DNA from: Desmodesmus armatus
Lineage: Eukaryota; Chlorophyta; Chlorophyceae; Sphaeropleales; Scenedesmaceae
DNA: 64,000 nt
Reading direction: 5' to 3'
NCBI GenBank assembly: GCA_007449985.2
Contig: VIIQ02000901.1
Span: forward strand, 1-64,000
Numbering within the stretch: position 1 is the stretch's first letter; each line of letters opens with the position of its first letter. The notes under the pieces are model-generated. The model was given only the letters and a program-made list of their open reading frames with translations, was not told the origin of the DNA and ran no database searches. Both the position numbers and the translations under genes were made by a program. Positions 16,873-28,059 of this stretch are shown in pieces.

Positions 16873-18895
16873 ATGGCCAAGGTATGCCCGCACCATGATA
16901 TGATGTCCTTTCTGCTGAATTACATTATGTTTTGTCGCTGTTGATCGTATAACTTTGACGCTTTGAGCAGCCGACCTGCATGCCTTGGGGTCACCACACC
17001 AGGTGGCGCTCTCACCAGAGTGACTTCGCACAGCAGCAGCGATTACCTGCTAGTATCGTAATACACGTGCTAAATTATTATTTATATCAAGATCCACTTG
17101 CGTTGCCCCAGCCTCTTGACTTATTCCTGTTGTTCTTCCCGCGCTCGCAGGCACTCACAATCATCATGCTCCTGGCAGCCACTGCGGCATTCGCTGCAGG
17201 TATGTCTCTTTTTCAGGGTTCTGATTCCATGGGCTTTGACTCAGTGATGCGGCAGCAGCAGTAGCAGCAGCAGTATCATTGTGAGCTGCCCCCATCAGCA
17301 GGAACAAACAGCATCCACACACCTCTAGAGCAGATCTGCTGTTTGCAGCACACACCACAGCAAGCTTGGTGTACGTGCATGCCCACAGCTGCACATATGC
17401 TTCCACTGCTGGTGTCTACTGCAGCTTAGGCCAGGTATGTGTTTGCGTGGGTGACACCACACAAGTAACCCAGCAGAATTTCCAGCAGCCACCTCCACCC
17501 CTGCACCACCACTTCGTTGCCTGTCACTAACACAACGCTCTGCCTCTCCCACTGCCTTCCCCCACACAGCTCACCCCGGCCTCGGCAAGGGTGGCTTTGG
17601 CAACATCATGGTCACCGGTGGTGCCAACAGCACAGCTGCTGAGGGCAACGCCACAGCCACCACTGCCACCATTGGGCACCACAAGGGCCAGGACCTGTCC
17701 AACTGCGAGTGCAAGGACGACTGCAAGGTCGAGACACGCAAGGTGAGCAGGCTGGTGGCAGGATGGAATGCTGGGGGGGGGGGGTACGGGCACGTGCCAA
17801 GTGCCACCATGCGGCTCAATTAAAGTGTGCCTTGGATACAAATCTTGCCATGCCTGTGCCTGTGCTCTGCAGTGTGTTGTTCACACAGCAGCGCACATGC
17901 AGCTCCATTTGAGTTGAGTGGGTGCACACTGAGCGCTCCAGCTCCAGATTATGCTTTGAAAACATACAGATGTATGCTTTGAAAATATACTAATACTGAC
18001 CGCCAACAAGCTGGGTTCTAATCAACTCCTGCTGCTGCTGCTGCTGCCGCCCCCACTTGCTCAACTATACTCAGGTGTGCAAGGAGGAGCCCAAGGAGGA
18101 GGAGGTGTGCAAGGATGAGGAGGTTGAGGAGGAGGTGGTGGTGTGTGAGAACAAGTGCTTCAAGGCAGACAAGGTCATCACCATCGGACACGGAGGCAAG
18201 GGTGAGTCAACGCACAGGGGGACTTACTTGGTGCTACTGCTGCTGATGTTGCTGCTCTTGCTTTGCGCCAGTAGTGGTGCTTTAGTACTGCTACACAGTG
18301 ACCTTGGTGGTGCGCTTTTGTTGTCAGCACGCACAGCCCAGCCCAGCATACCTGTTTATGCCAGCTGCCTGCACTATCGCTGCATCACCCTCATCTGTAG
18401 CGCCACAGCGCGCCCCTGCACACCGATTCAACCTCCGCGAACGACAGCACCATTCAGACTCCCAGCAGCTATGTTCATCATGCGTGATTCACACAGCAGC
18501 CCCACTCCAGTCCATGAAGCTGCGTCTCACTCTGCTGCCGCCTGCACCCCCCCCTCATCCCCCCAGGCCGCCGCCTGTTGAGCGCCAACAGCATGAACAT
18601 CATCCCCCACATGGGCAAGGCTGCAGTCATCGGCGCCGGCAGCCACAACAGCCACAACGCCACAGAGGAGTCCGGCGCTAAGCAGCAGGAGATCTGCCGC
18701 GAGATCTGCAAGCCCAAGACCAAGAAGTCCATGGTGAAGAACTGCCAGAAGGTGCAGAGCGTCGAGCTGGTTGACTGCAAGGACGAGGTCGTGTCGAGCC
18801 GTTGCGTGAAGAAGTGCAACTGCGGCGAGAAGACCATCACCGTCAGCAAGACACCCGACTTCGGCGCCATCTTCAGCCACGGCAAGGGCAAGTAA
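16873..18895 (+). CDS. Secreted Cys-rich acidic protein (unrecognised)
   Basis: Five exons are in phase: 16873-16881 (only Met-Ala-Lys), 17151-17199, 17570-17742, 18075-18201 and 18567-18895 (TAA), 228 residues. MAKALTIIMLLAATAAFA is a clean signal peptide. The mature part has an N-terminal Gly/Asn/Thr section with sequons at about Asn39 and Asn46, then CECKDDCKVETRK. An acidic segment follows (EEPKEEEVCKDEEVEEEVVV) with CENKCFK, then a basic GRRLLS site that could be a processing site. The C-terminus has about eight more Cys (ICREICKP, NCQ, VDC, RCVKKCNCGE). Some 15-16 Cys in CxC and CxxxC spacings suggest a disulfide-rich extracellular or wall protein. Another sequon is NAT near HNATEES. 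No known family is recognised. Confidence 0.75.
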
Positions 18896-19490
18896 ACGAC
18901 AGCGTTTCACTGCGCTTTGTCACCTTTCCCAGGGCTTTGTCATCCAGATGATCTATGTTCTTGTGATTATGTCGTGGGAGCATGATGGCTGTTCAGACAG
19001 GCGGCCTGTCTGAAACAGTACGGCAGGCAGGGAAACTGGGACCTTGTGTTGACATGTGGTGTGGGTGTGTGGCTGGGCATGTGCTATGTGTGTGTTTGGA
19101 GAGCGTGTGTGTGGCTGCCAACCTTCTGGGGTGTGGTCAGTCTCGACACAACCAGCTGGTAGTGGTATGATAAGTTGTGATCAAGTCTGCAGGTCCCTCA
19201 TAGGCTGTGGTAGGTAGTGGCAAGTGTCCTGCATTGCAGCATATCCACAGGACAGGTTTCAGCCATGGCAGCAAGCACACAGGCTTGTGCGCCATGCTGT
19301 CCCTTCCATACTGTAGCTGCTAACAGAGAGTGCCCTCTTGCATGCATCACACATGTGTACACTCCTAGCTGCTGTGCGAGCAGTTGCTCACCAATACAGC
19401 TGGTGCTTCAGCTAGAGGGTGTCCTTGTGTGGGGCTGTATATGCACAGCAGCAGCTGTGTGTCTTGTCTGGAGACTTCACAACCCTTCTC
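18896..19490. other. Intergenic, nothing seen
   Basis: 3' flank of the secreted-protein gene. GT-rich stretches near 19040-19120. No splice-supported coding, no TGTAA close to the stop. Confidence 0.4.
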
Positions 19491-20413
19491 TTTCATTTGG
19501 TTTGTACGTCAGTCTATCTGCATCATGACGGATGGATGGGTGTTGTGCATGCATGGGAGTTGAAAGCCTCAGGGATGCATTTCCATCCCCTTTGATGTGT
19601 CCAGCTGGTGGTCCCTTCGACAGCTTTCCTGTGAAAGCTATATGTTGAGTGATACAAGAGGGCATATGGCCCTCGGAGACCTTTTGTTGATGCCAACGTT
19701 TGTGCCCTTTGTTGTCTACATCAAGGGCAACACATGCTTTGATCATGCTTTCTCTGCCCTGCTTGCAACATGGTGCACCACACAGCCTTGCATTTGTTGA
19801 GGATAGCAGCGCAGCTTGCAACTTTTTGTCAGCAATGCACATACTATGTGCACATGATTGTCCACAGCTAGCAGCAGGCGTCTGGCCCTACTGCAGTATG
19901 CCAAATTCACTTGCAGCGGCAGTCAGCCTGACCAACTTCACTTGCAGCATCAGTCAGCCTGACCTAGCCTGGGGTACAGCTTGCACCCACTGGGGCCCAC
20001 CAACATGTGTCAGCTGGCAGCAGGCCCTACTGCAGTACGCTACATGAGCCTCCAGCAACCTGTACGCATCAGCAAGAGCTCTACAAAAGAGATCCACCCA
20101 TGGCAGTGCTGTTGAGAGGCAGCACTTGCATGCTGTGTGAACTTGACACTCATTGATAACACAGCAAGTTAAGTTGATACAGAGCCTGTAGCCCTCAGCA
20201 GGTGCATTATGTAAACTAACAGAGCCGGGCAAGGCGTGATGGATTCAAGCATGCAAGCAAGCCTCTTCCACCTCAGCAAAACAGGTTGAAGAGTTACCCT
20301 CTCAGCAGTGCCTCACCAATTCACTGCCCAGAGAAGCGCCTGCATTCAAGCCTGAGGCGCCGCACACCAGGGTACAAGGAAACTGGGAGGCATATTACGC
20401 CGCATAGTGCTGC

Positions 20414-20486
20414 TGGCCTGACCCAGGATCGAACTGGGGACCTTCCGATCTTCAGTCGGACGCTCCCCCAACAGAGCTTTCAAGCC
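20414..20486 (-). tRNA. tRNA-Phe (GAA)
   Basis: A 73-nt cloverleaf on the minus strand with no intron. Acceptor GGCTTGA pairs with TCAGGCC (one G-T pair), discriminator A; D stem GCTC/GAGC; anticodon stem TCCGA/TCGGA around loop CTGAAGA; T arm CCCAG-TTCGATC-CTGGG. CCA is not encoded. The spacing matches plant tRNA-Phe. Odd point: position 8 is A and position 14 is T, the reverse of the near-universal U8-A14 pair, which also weakens the internal A box. It could therefore be a variant gene or a tRNA-derived repeat. Confidence 0.8.
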
Positions 20487-20628
20487 AGGGACCTCACCAG
20501 TAAGCTTGGCAGGCTGGCAGTACCGCAGCTACTGTGCTGGGAGCACAGGGCTGCGCAGCACGGGGGCCATGTTGTGTGCCACAGGTGGTTGGGCTGTCTT
20601 GAGTAGGATTGGTGGCGCCTTGAGCTAC

Positions 20629-20776
20629 AAGGGCGGGACATGGATTGGGTCCCGGGGCTTGCATCGGGTTGGCTGGGTCCTTGAGGCCTCTTTGTAACGA
20701 ACACTGACTGACTGACCATGGACAAGGGCGGGGCATGCATTGGGTCCCGGGGCTTGCATCGGGTTGGCTGGGTCAC
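20629..20776. repeat. Direct repeat, two ~50-bp units
   Basis: GGCGGGACATGGATTGGGTC and GGCGGGGCATGCATTGGGTC each lead into the shared CCCGGGGCTTGCATCGGGTT and GGCTGGGTC. (GAGT)n follows at about 20797-20818. Confidence 0.85.
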
Positions 20777-22114
20777 TGACTGATGGATGAACGATGAGTG
20801 AGTGAGTGAGTGAGTGAGCATGGATCTGTTGGGAGTGTTCACTGTCCTGAGGGCACTGCTCCTGGCATGACTGCACAGCACATGCGCACATGCTGCCTGG
20901 GCCGCGCATCAGTTCGTATGCCTTGTGTATGTTGCATCCTGACACAGCTTGTGTACTACAGGTGCTTGTGGTGGGGTGTGATGTGGTGGGCATGCCCTCT
21001 GTTTTGCGCAGTGCGGCCATGTGCTGTCGCCCCCACTGCACAGGACAGTCCTACAGTCTTCAGGACATGTCCTGGGTGTGCTCATCAGTGCAGTTGGAGC
21101 CTGCCAATATTTCCCGTGGGGCCCCTCTGCTGCTTTGTACCATGCCTTACTTTGCTCTGAAGATGGGGAACCCCATGTCGGCAGCATGTGCGTGTTGGCG
21201 TTGGGGATGTGGTGGCCATGCGTTGGTTCATGCCTGCCTGTGCACGGTGCCAGGCGTTGCTGGAGCGGAGAGCTGCCGGCAACCCGCTTGTCAGGTGTAA
21301 CTGCGTCTTCGCAGTGCAAATGCGGCCCGGTGTCCCTTGCGAGGTCCCAGCAGAGTGTGTGGGTGTGCAGGTGTATGGGGTGAGGGTGGGGAGAGGGTGG
21401 ATGGGGAGGGGGGCGGGGGCTTGGCCACCCTGACATGCACCGTCACCAGGATCGTCACAGCATTTGATTCTGTGCCATCCACAAGGAATGGACCTATGCT
21501 TGGCGACAGCAAACAGCACCAGGTCATCACTCTTGATGTCACTCCATAACCTGCCGGCCTGGCTAGGCTGGTGCTGACAATTGAAGTCAAGGTACTGGTA
21601 CGTGGGTGGGTGCGGCACTAACTTGGTGCTTCATTGCAGCTTGTACGTATGTTGGGGGACTTCGTACATGTTGTTTTCAAGATTTCAAGCCAGTGGCTTG
21701 AATTTACACAGCTTTGCGGTTGCCCCAAACTGCAGACCACTGATGATATATATGAGCATGACAAGCCGGTCATCTGGCAGACCGCGTACGCTGTTGTTCT
21801 GTATAACATGGCATCAGCTGAGGATTCATCGTCGTCGACATTTGCAGACATTGACACCCCGCCGGTGCGTGCCATTTCAAAACTTCAACTGTGAGGGTAT
21901 GCTCATGAGCACACTGCGCAGCAAGGCTGAGCATTCCGAATGCACTGTTTCATCTGAACGGTGTCCTTTAAACTCCGTTCACAGCCCCTCCAACTGCAAC
22001 AACAACGCATAACGCTTGAAATTCTGCACTGCTTGAACTGTCCCTGGTATGTCCAAAATCAACTGATCGTTTTAGAGTTGATCTGATATTCGCACAGTAT
22101 GCTGGTGCAGTGCA

Positions 22115-22590
22115 GGCCCAGCAGTAGCACCTGCAGCACAGCAGGTACTGTTCTGCCAGGGTATGCAGCTACAGCCGAGTCTTGCTGGGAAGGCAACGGA
22201 CAAGTGCCAGAAGCAGGGAGCAGCATGTTAGTCCTGGACGCAGCGCTTCAGCAGGTGGAAGGTGTGCCTTTGGGCACCCTAGCAGATGCCTGGCAGCCCT
22301 GCCCCCTGATCAGGTTTGAGGGCGACTACCAGGAAACGATGACCACCTGATGTTGATGGCATTTGCACTTGCACAGTGTGCCAGCAACGACCCGGATGTG
22401 ATTTTACACAACCTGAGGAGGTGGAGGGAGAAGTACCTGAGAGGCGAAAGAGAAGGAGCTCGGTCACAAGATATGGACAGATGGAGGCATGGGGTGGAGG
22501 GGCTGAGGGCTAAGGCATACCTGCTTTACCAACAGCAAAACTCTGTGAAGTGGGTGCAGCACAGCAGGGTGAGTTGCTGCTGGGTGGCGG
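22115..22590 (+). pseudogene. Broken copy of SUMO-protease exon 1 (copy A)
   Basis: Matches the intact exon at 26245-26746 through LPGYAA, VPEAG, VEGVPLGTLADAWQPCPLI and then, in another frame, LRRWREKYLRGEREGAR. A frameshift near 22335 stops the first frame (ETMTT*). There is no ATG at the position of the intact start. It is followed at about 23127 by an exon-2-like segment. Confidence 0.8.
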
Positions 22591-23126
22591 GTGCCTGTAA
22601 GGGGGGTGTCATGTAGCAGTCGCAATGAAGCTGTGGCCGATAGATACTGTGGTGACATATGCTAAATGCCTGGCCACACAAGATGGGGCGGTTTGCCACC
22701 CACTCAACCTGTGTGCATTTGGTTCTTTGTACCTTGCTGTTGTGTGCTTGCCTGATGGCTGTGCATGGTGTTGCTTTGCCCCTAGCCCACATGTGGCAAT
22801 GTTGCTGCATGCTTGTCTGGAGATCTGTTCCAGCCTGTCTTCAAACGCATACAGCTGCAGGAAGAAAAGCACAGCACAGCACGCCGCAGCATGTATCTCA
22901 TGAGTTTGCTTGCGCATGCCTCCCTCGATCCACCGGGCTGTCACCAAGCTCGTTCACCCTGTCCATCCACACAAGCGACGCCCAGAACAATTCCCCCTGC
23001 TGCTGCCATAACACACTGCAAAACCACCACCCTTACCTACCCATTTTCCTGCCCCACCACCTCTCCCCCTGCCCCCTGCCTCCATGCCGTTTGCTGGACA
23101 GACACATATGTCAGGTCTGCTGCCAG

Positions 23127-23208
23127 GCTGGCAGCAGAACAGCACCAACCTGCAGCAGTTCTCAGCAGCAGCACAGCAGGAGCTGGGTGGCAACGCAGCA
23201 GCGGCCAC

Positions 23209-23270
<62 letters not shown>

Positions 23271-23690
23271 GGCGGGGTGCGTCAGCGTATGCGGCTGCCG
23301 CCGTCGAAGGGGGTGCGCAAATGCCAGAGGCAGGCGCCGGCATGTTACTGCTGGACGCAGCGCTCCTGCAGGTGGAAGGTGTGCCTTTGGGCACCCTAGC
23401 AGATGCCTGGCGGCCCTGCCCCCTGATCAGGTTCGAGCGCCCCCTGCAGGAAACGATGACGACCTGGAAGCGACAGCAGGTGCAGCAGGTCCACTGTGTG
23501 CCAGTAACGATTCCTACGTCATTCTGCACAACCTGAAGAGGTGGAGGGACAAGTACCTGGCAGGCAAACAGGACAGAGCTCGGCCAGCTGATATGGAGAA
23601 GTGGAAGAGTGGGGTGGAGGCCCTGAGGGGCAAGGCATACCTGCTTCACAAACAGGCAAACACTGTGATGTGGGCTCAGCCTGCCTGACG
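23127..23690 (+). pseudogene. Fused exon-2-like and exon-1-like copies (copy A/B)
   Basis: Starts with QQNSTNLQQFSAAAQQELGG and a poly-Gln run of about 19 codons (exon 2 of copy A), then runs without a break into exon-1-like sequence (EAGAGMLLLDAALLQVEGVP). The second half is in a different frame (NDSYVILHNLKRWRDKYLAG), so the copy has lost about 2 bases near 23440. It reads as the junction of two tandem exon1-exon2 blocks. Confidence 0.75.
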
Positions 23691-24354
23691 GCCCTGAGGT
23701 GACTTCCTACTGGGGGGCTGGATGCCTGTGGGGAGGGGGGGGGGCAAGGTAGCAGTGATCTCAGCAGCTGTGGCCCATACATAGTGTGTCGACATAACTA
23801 CGCATGCAGTATGATGTTTGGGCCAGTTCACATGCATGCATATACAATACAGCACAGGTATGGGGGACAAGGTCCCAACCTCGGCACTTGCCAGCGAGCC
23901 AAGGGTTCCAAAAGGTGCCCGTCAGGCCTGTTGACGTACGCAAGTTCCTTCGTGTTGCGTGTTTGCCTGATGGCTGTGCATCGTGTCATTTGGCCCAAAT
24001 AGTACCGCTGTTGCTGCCGAAACATGCTTGTTTGGAGATATGTTCAACCTGATCACAGACACGTATAGCCTGCAGGAAGCACATCACAGCACATCACAGC
24101 ACAGCACAGCACAGCACAGCACACCAGCAACCCATGGCGCGTGCGTCCTGACTAAGCTTGCACAAGCCTCCCTCCCCCTGCAGACTGCACCTAGCCCCTC
24201 AACCCAACCCACCCACTGCTGCTACCACACTCTGCAACACCACCACCCTTGCCTCCCTCATTTCCTACCCCATCTCATCACCTCCCCTCCTGCCTCCATT
24301 GTGTCCCCTTCAGACTAGATGGACGCTGACTGGGCAGCAGAGAGCCTCGCCAAC

Positions 24355-24500
24355 TTCTGGCAGTCTGCAGCAGCAGCTCCTGCTGGGCGGCAACGCAGCA
24401 GCGGCCACACAGCAGCAGCAGGCAGCAGCAGCAGCAGCAGCAGCGGATTGGAGCTGGGGGTGGTTGACACAGCTGGTGGGGGCACAGGGGCGGCAGCAGC
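24355..24500 (+). pseudogene. Second exon-2-like copy (copy B)
   Basis: LQQQLLLGGNAAAATQQQQ and the sequence GGCAACGCAGCAGCGGCCAC repeat the exon 2 region. Other frames contain stops and no matching donor follows. Confidence 0.65.
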
Positions 24501-26296
24501 ATGCGCACTTTGCTGTTGTTGTGAGGGTGTCTGGTGCTGCTGGCTGGTTGGCAGCAGGGTGCAAGGGATCAGTACCGCAGGATCGTGTGCCAGCTGAAAG
24601 TTATCTGTGTATGCAGCAAGGGGGGGGGGGTGTTGAGCGGCAAGTGCATGAGCGCTGTCTCCCACACACTACAGCTGACTGGTACCTCAGCCAAAGGGTG
24701 TTCATGTGGCGTGCTCTTCAAACAGAGCAGCAGCCATGTGCCAACAATTTCACATCTCTCTTTTGGTTTGCATGTCAGTCTGTCTTCATCTTGAAGCGGC
24801 CTTGTTGTCCCTTGTTGCTGATAGGCATGGTTGGTTGTTGTGCATGGATGGGCGTTCGAAGCAGCGGTTCGAAGCTTCAGGGTTGCATGTGCATGCCCTT
24901 TGATGTTGTCGAGGTGGCGGTGGCCCAGCAAAGTGGTCCCCTCAATGTTGTGAAAGCTTTCCTGTGAGAGTTCTGTATCGTTTTGTGATGCATGAGGGCG
25001 TATGATCCTTGCAAGGAGGATCTGAGACGTCGTGTTGATGCCCATGTTCTGTACGTCAGGCGTAACACATGCTATGAACAGGGGGGTGGGGTGGGGTGGG
25101 GTGCGGTGGGTATATTGTCTGATTTGGGGCGCCCTAGACTCGTGTGCTGTCGGCCCTTGTCCTGGGTGTGAGCATTGGTGCAGCTGGAGCCTCCCTACGG
25201 TCCCCCTGGGTCTGCTCACACCTTGAAAACCCCTCTGCCGCTATGTGCCATGTCTTGCTCACTTTGCATATGGGGCTGGCCTGTGTCGGCAGCATGTGTT
25301 GGGCATGCGATGGCTCTCTGCCTGTGCAATGCAGCAGGTGTTGCTGGAGGGGAGCTTGCGTGACGGTACAGTGTAGTTGTTTTTCGTAAAGTACAGGTGT
25401 CTTCTTTTGTCCCTTGAGAGCGCCCGGCAGGGTGTATAGATGTATGGTTGGAGGGTGTGTGTGTGTGTGTGTGTGGGGGGGGGGGGGCCCTGACCAGGGT
25501 AACACAACATGGGTTCAGATGCAACTACCAGCCAGACAATGTAACTCACAGCGCAGCTTCACAGCATCTGACTAGCCCTCACCGGGGAGTAGATCTGTGC
25601 TTGTGTTTGGAGACAGCATACATCCTGTCACCAGGTCACCACCCTTTGCTGTCACCCCCTTGTACCAGCCAGCTGGCCACCCATGGGCAGGCTGGTGCTG
25701 GTTTTGACAAGTGAATGCACATGGGAGGGGGACTAATAGCTTCATTGCAGCTCTCAAACGAACACTAGGAGACCTTGCAAATATAACCGCCTTGAAGGCA
25801 CACAGCATTGCTCTCGCCCAACAAGTTGCAGACCACTGAGCATTGCTCAGCATGCTCAGCATGCTGAACATTCATGAATGCTCAACATGACAAGCCAGAC
25901 ACCCGGGTAGACAGCGTTATATGTTGTGCTCCCATATTGATGTTGCTTATGAAAACTGAGGATGCACTGCCGTCGACATTTGCAGTGACACCCCGATGTG
26001 TGCCTGATCACCATTTCAAACTGGAAGTGGGGTGCAAGTTCATAAGCAGTCCGGATGCACTGAAGCATCTTACCGGTTCCTATCCAAAGTCGCTTGCAGC
26101 TTCTCACCACATCCAACTGCAAACATCCCACAGACATCAGAGGCAGTTTGGTTTCTGTGGGTTGCTTCGACTGTCCACGATGTTTCCATGTGACTTGAAG
26201 ATGCTGTTCAAGTTCCTTTGATGCCTTAGATCAGGCACAGCATGCTGTTGCAGTGCAGGCCCACAGCAGTAGCATCTGCAGCACAGCAGACTGTAG

Positions 26297-28024
26297 ATGG
26301 GTACTTTGTTGCCAGGGTATGCAGCTATAGCCGGGTCTGACTCAGAAGACGACGCAAAAGTGCCAGAAGCAGGCGCCACAATGTCAGACCACCTGGAGAA
26401 AGCACTCCTGCAGGTGGACGGGGTGCCCAAGGGCACCCTAGCAGATGCCTGGCAGCCCTGCTCCCTGATCAAGTTTGAGGGGCCCCTTCCAGGGAACAAT
26501 GACACCCTGGAAGCGACAGCAGCTGCAGCAGGTCAACTGTGTGTCAGCGACAAAACTGACATCATCTTGAGTAACCTGAAGAGGTGGAGGGACAAGTACC
26601 TGGCAGGCGAAAAAGAAAGAGCTCGGCCAGCTGATTTGGAGAAGTGGAAGAGTGGGGTGGAGGCCCTGAGGTGCAAGGCATACCTGCTGTACCAAAAAGA
26701 GCAACGGCTTCTCGAAAATTCAGTGAAGTGGGCGCAGAATACCAAGGTAAGTGGCTGAAGGACACAGGGTGCCTCAGGGGTGGAGGTAGGGGGTGGGGGG
26801 GGGGGGGGGGGGGGGGGTGGGGGGGGGGGGGGGGGGTCATGCAGCAGAGAGCTCAGCAGCTGTGCCCTGTCGAGGCATAAAGGCCGCAGGAAGCACAGCA
26901 CAGCACAGCGCAGCTGAGCAGCGTGACTTGCACCATCGAGGGGGAGCGTGCCAGCAAGCTCAGCACGCCTGGGCTGCACAAGCCATAGCTGCAGGACAGG
27001 TAGCCTGAGCTGCACCATGGGTAGCTGTGGGGCCTGTTGCTTGACCTCAGGCTACCGGCACCACAGCTATGCATGGTGCTGCTATCCGTCCTTTAGGAAT
27101 TGGAGCCGTCCTGAGTTTGCTCGCGCATCCCTCCATCCAGCCACTAGATTGGCACCTGCCTTCCCCACCCTGACCTGTCCACACAGGCGACACCCGCAAA
27201 CACTCTTCCTCTTGCTCTGCAAGAACACTTCCCTTGCCTCCACTGTTTTTTCTACCCCCCCACCCCTGGCTCACTGACTCTTTCCCTGTCTTGCCCGTAA
27301 CACCCTATTTGCTCACTCCCTGCCCTGCTGCCTCCATGCTTCCCCCTTCAGGCTGTGCAGCAGAACAGCGCCAACCTGCAGCAGTTTGCAGCAGGAGCAC
27401 AGCAGGAGCTGAGCGGCGACGCAGCGGCGGCCGCACAGCAGCAGCAGCAGAATGGTGTCGGTGGTGGTGTGAGGCAGCTGTTGGGGTCGCAGGCACGGCA
27501 GCAGCAGCCCAAGCAGCCGCAGCAGGTGCGTCTTGCTGTTGTGATATGAGGGCAGGTTGTTACAAGTGCATGCTGTCACGTCTGAGTGCTGCTTTCCACT
27601 ACACAGAGAAAGTGCAGGGGGTCAGGTCGGAGGTTGGCACAGACGGTGTTTGGGGTTGCTGGCTGGTGGGGTGCCCGTTGGGGGGGGGGGGGGGGCAGCA
27701 ATGTAGGAGCCAAGGTGGTGTGCCGGTTGTGTGATTGCTGCGCAAGTGCAAGTGGTGCGGGCTTACCACCGAGGGTATTTGTTCAGCGCCTTGTCCCATA
27801 GTGTGTGCCCATCCATTGTCTGTACTGCATCTGCAACAGCCATGCGTGCTAAGTTTGCTGGGGCGGTCCTCCAAGTGAAGGCATGTGCCTTCACTTCGTA
27901 TCTCCACAGTGCTGATTTCTTTCCTGCCTGCTTGCCTGTCTGTCTGTCTGCTTGCCTGCCTGCCTGCTGTGTCCCAACAGCCTCGAGGGCCTAACAGCCA
28001 GCGGCAGGGTAGGGCCGTCACTCC

Positions 28025-28059
<35 letters not shown>

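Larger units (their letters stand above)
19491..27525 (+). repeat. Old segmental duplication upstream of the SUMO-protease gene
   Basis: Blocks recur in the same order with obvious but worn similarity: 19491-19745 with 24755-25060; 20965-21560 with 25080-25690; 21560-21900 with 25690-26040; 22115-22590 with 26245-26760. A separate pair inside it is 22660-22860 with about 23900-24060. The right-hand copy leads into the intact first exon at 26297; the left copies are broken. The left block contains about 1.2 kb (19.75-20.95 kb) missing from the right. Confidence 0.75.

Noticed and set aside
21634..21894. Separate gene from the frame starting MQLVRMLGDFVHVVF
   Set aside because: The matching block in the other duplicon (25740-26040) does not keep the frame, so protein selection is not evident.
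24418..24442. CRISPR-like array from regularly spaced CAG blocks
   Set aside because: Trinucleotide repeats without unique spacers, in a eukaryotic nuclear context.
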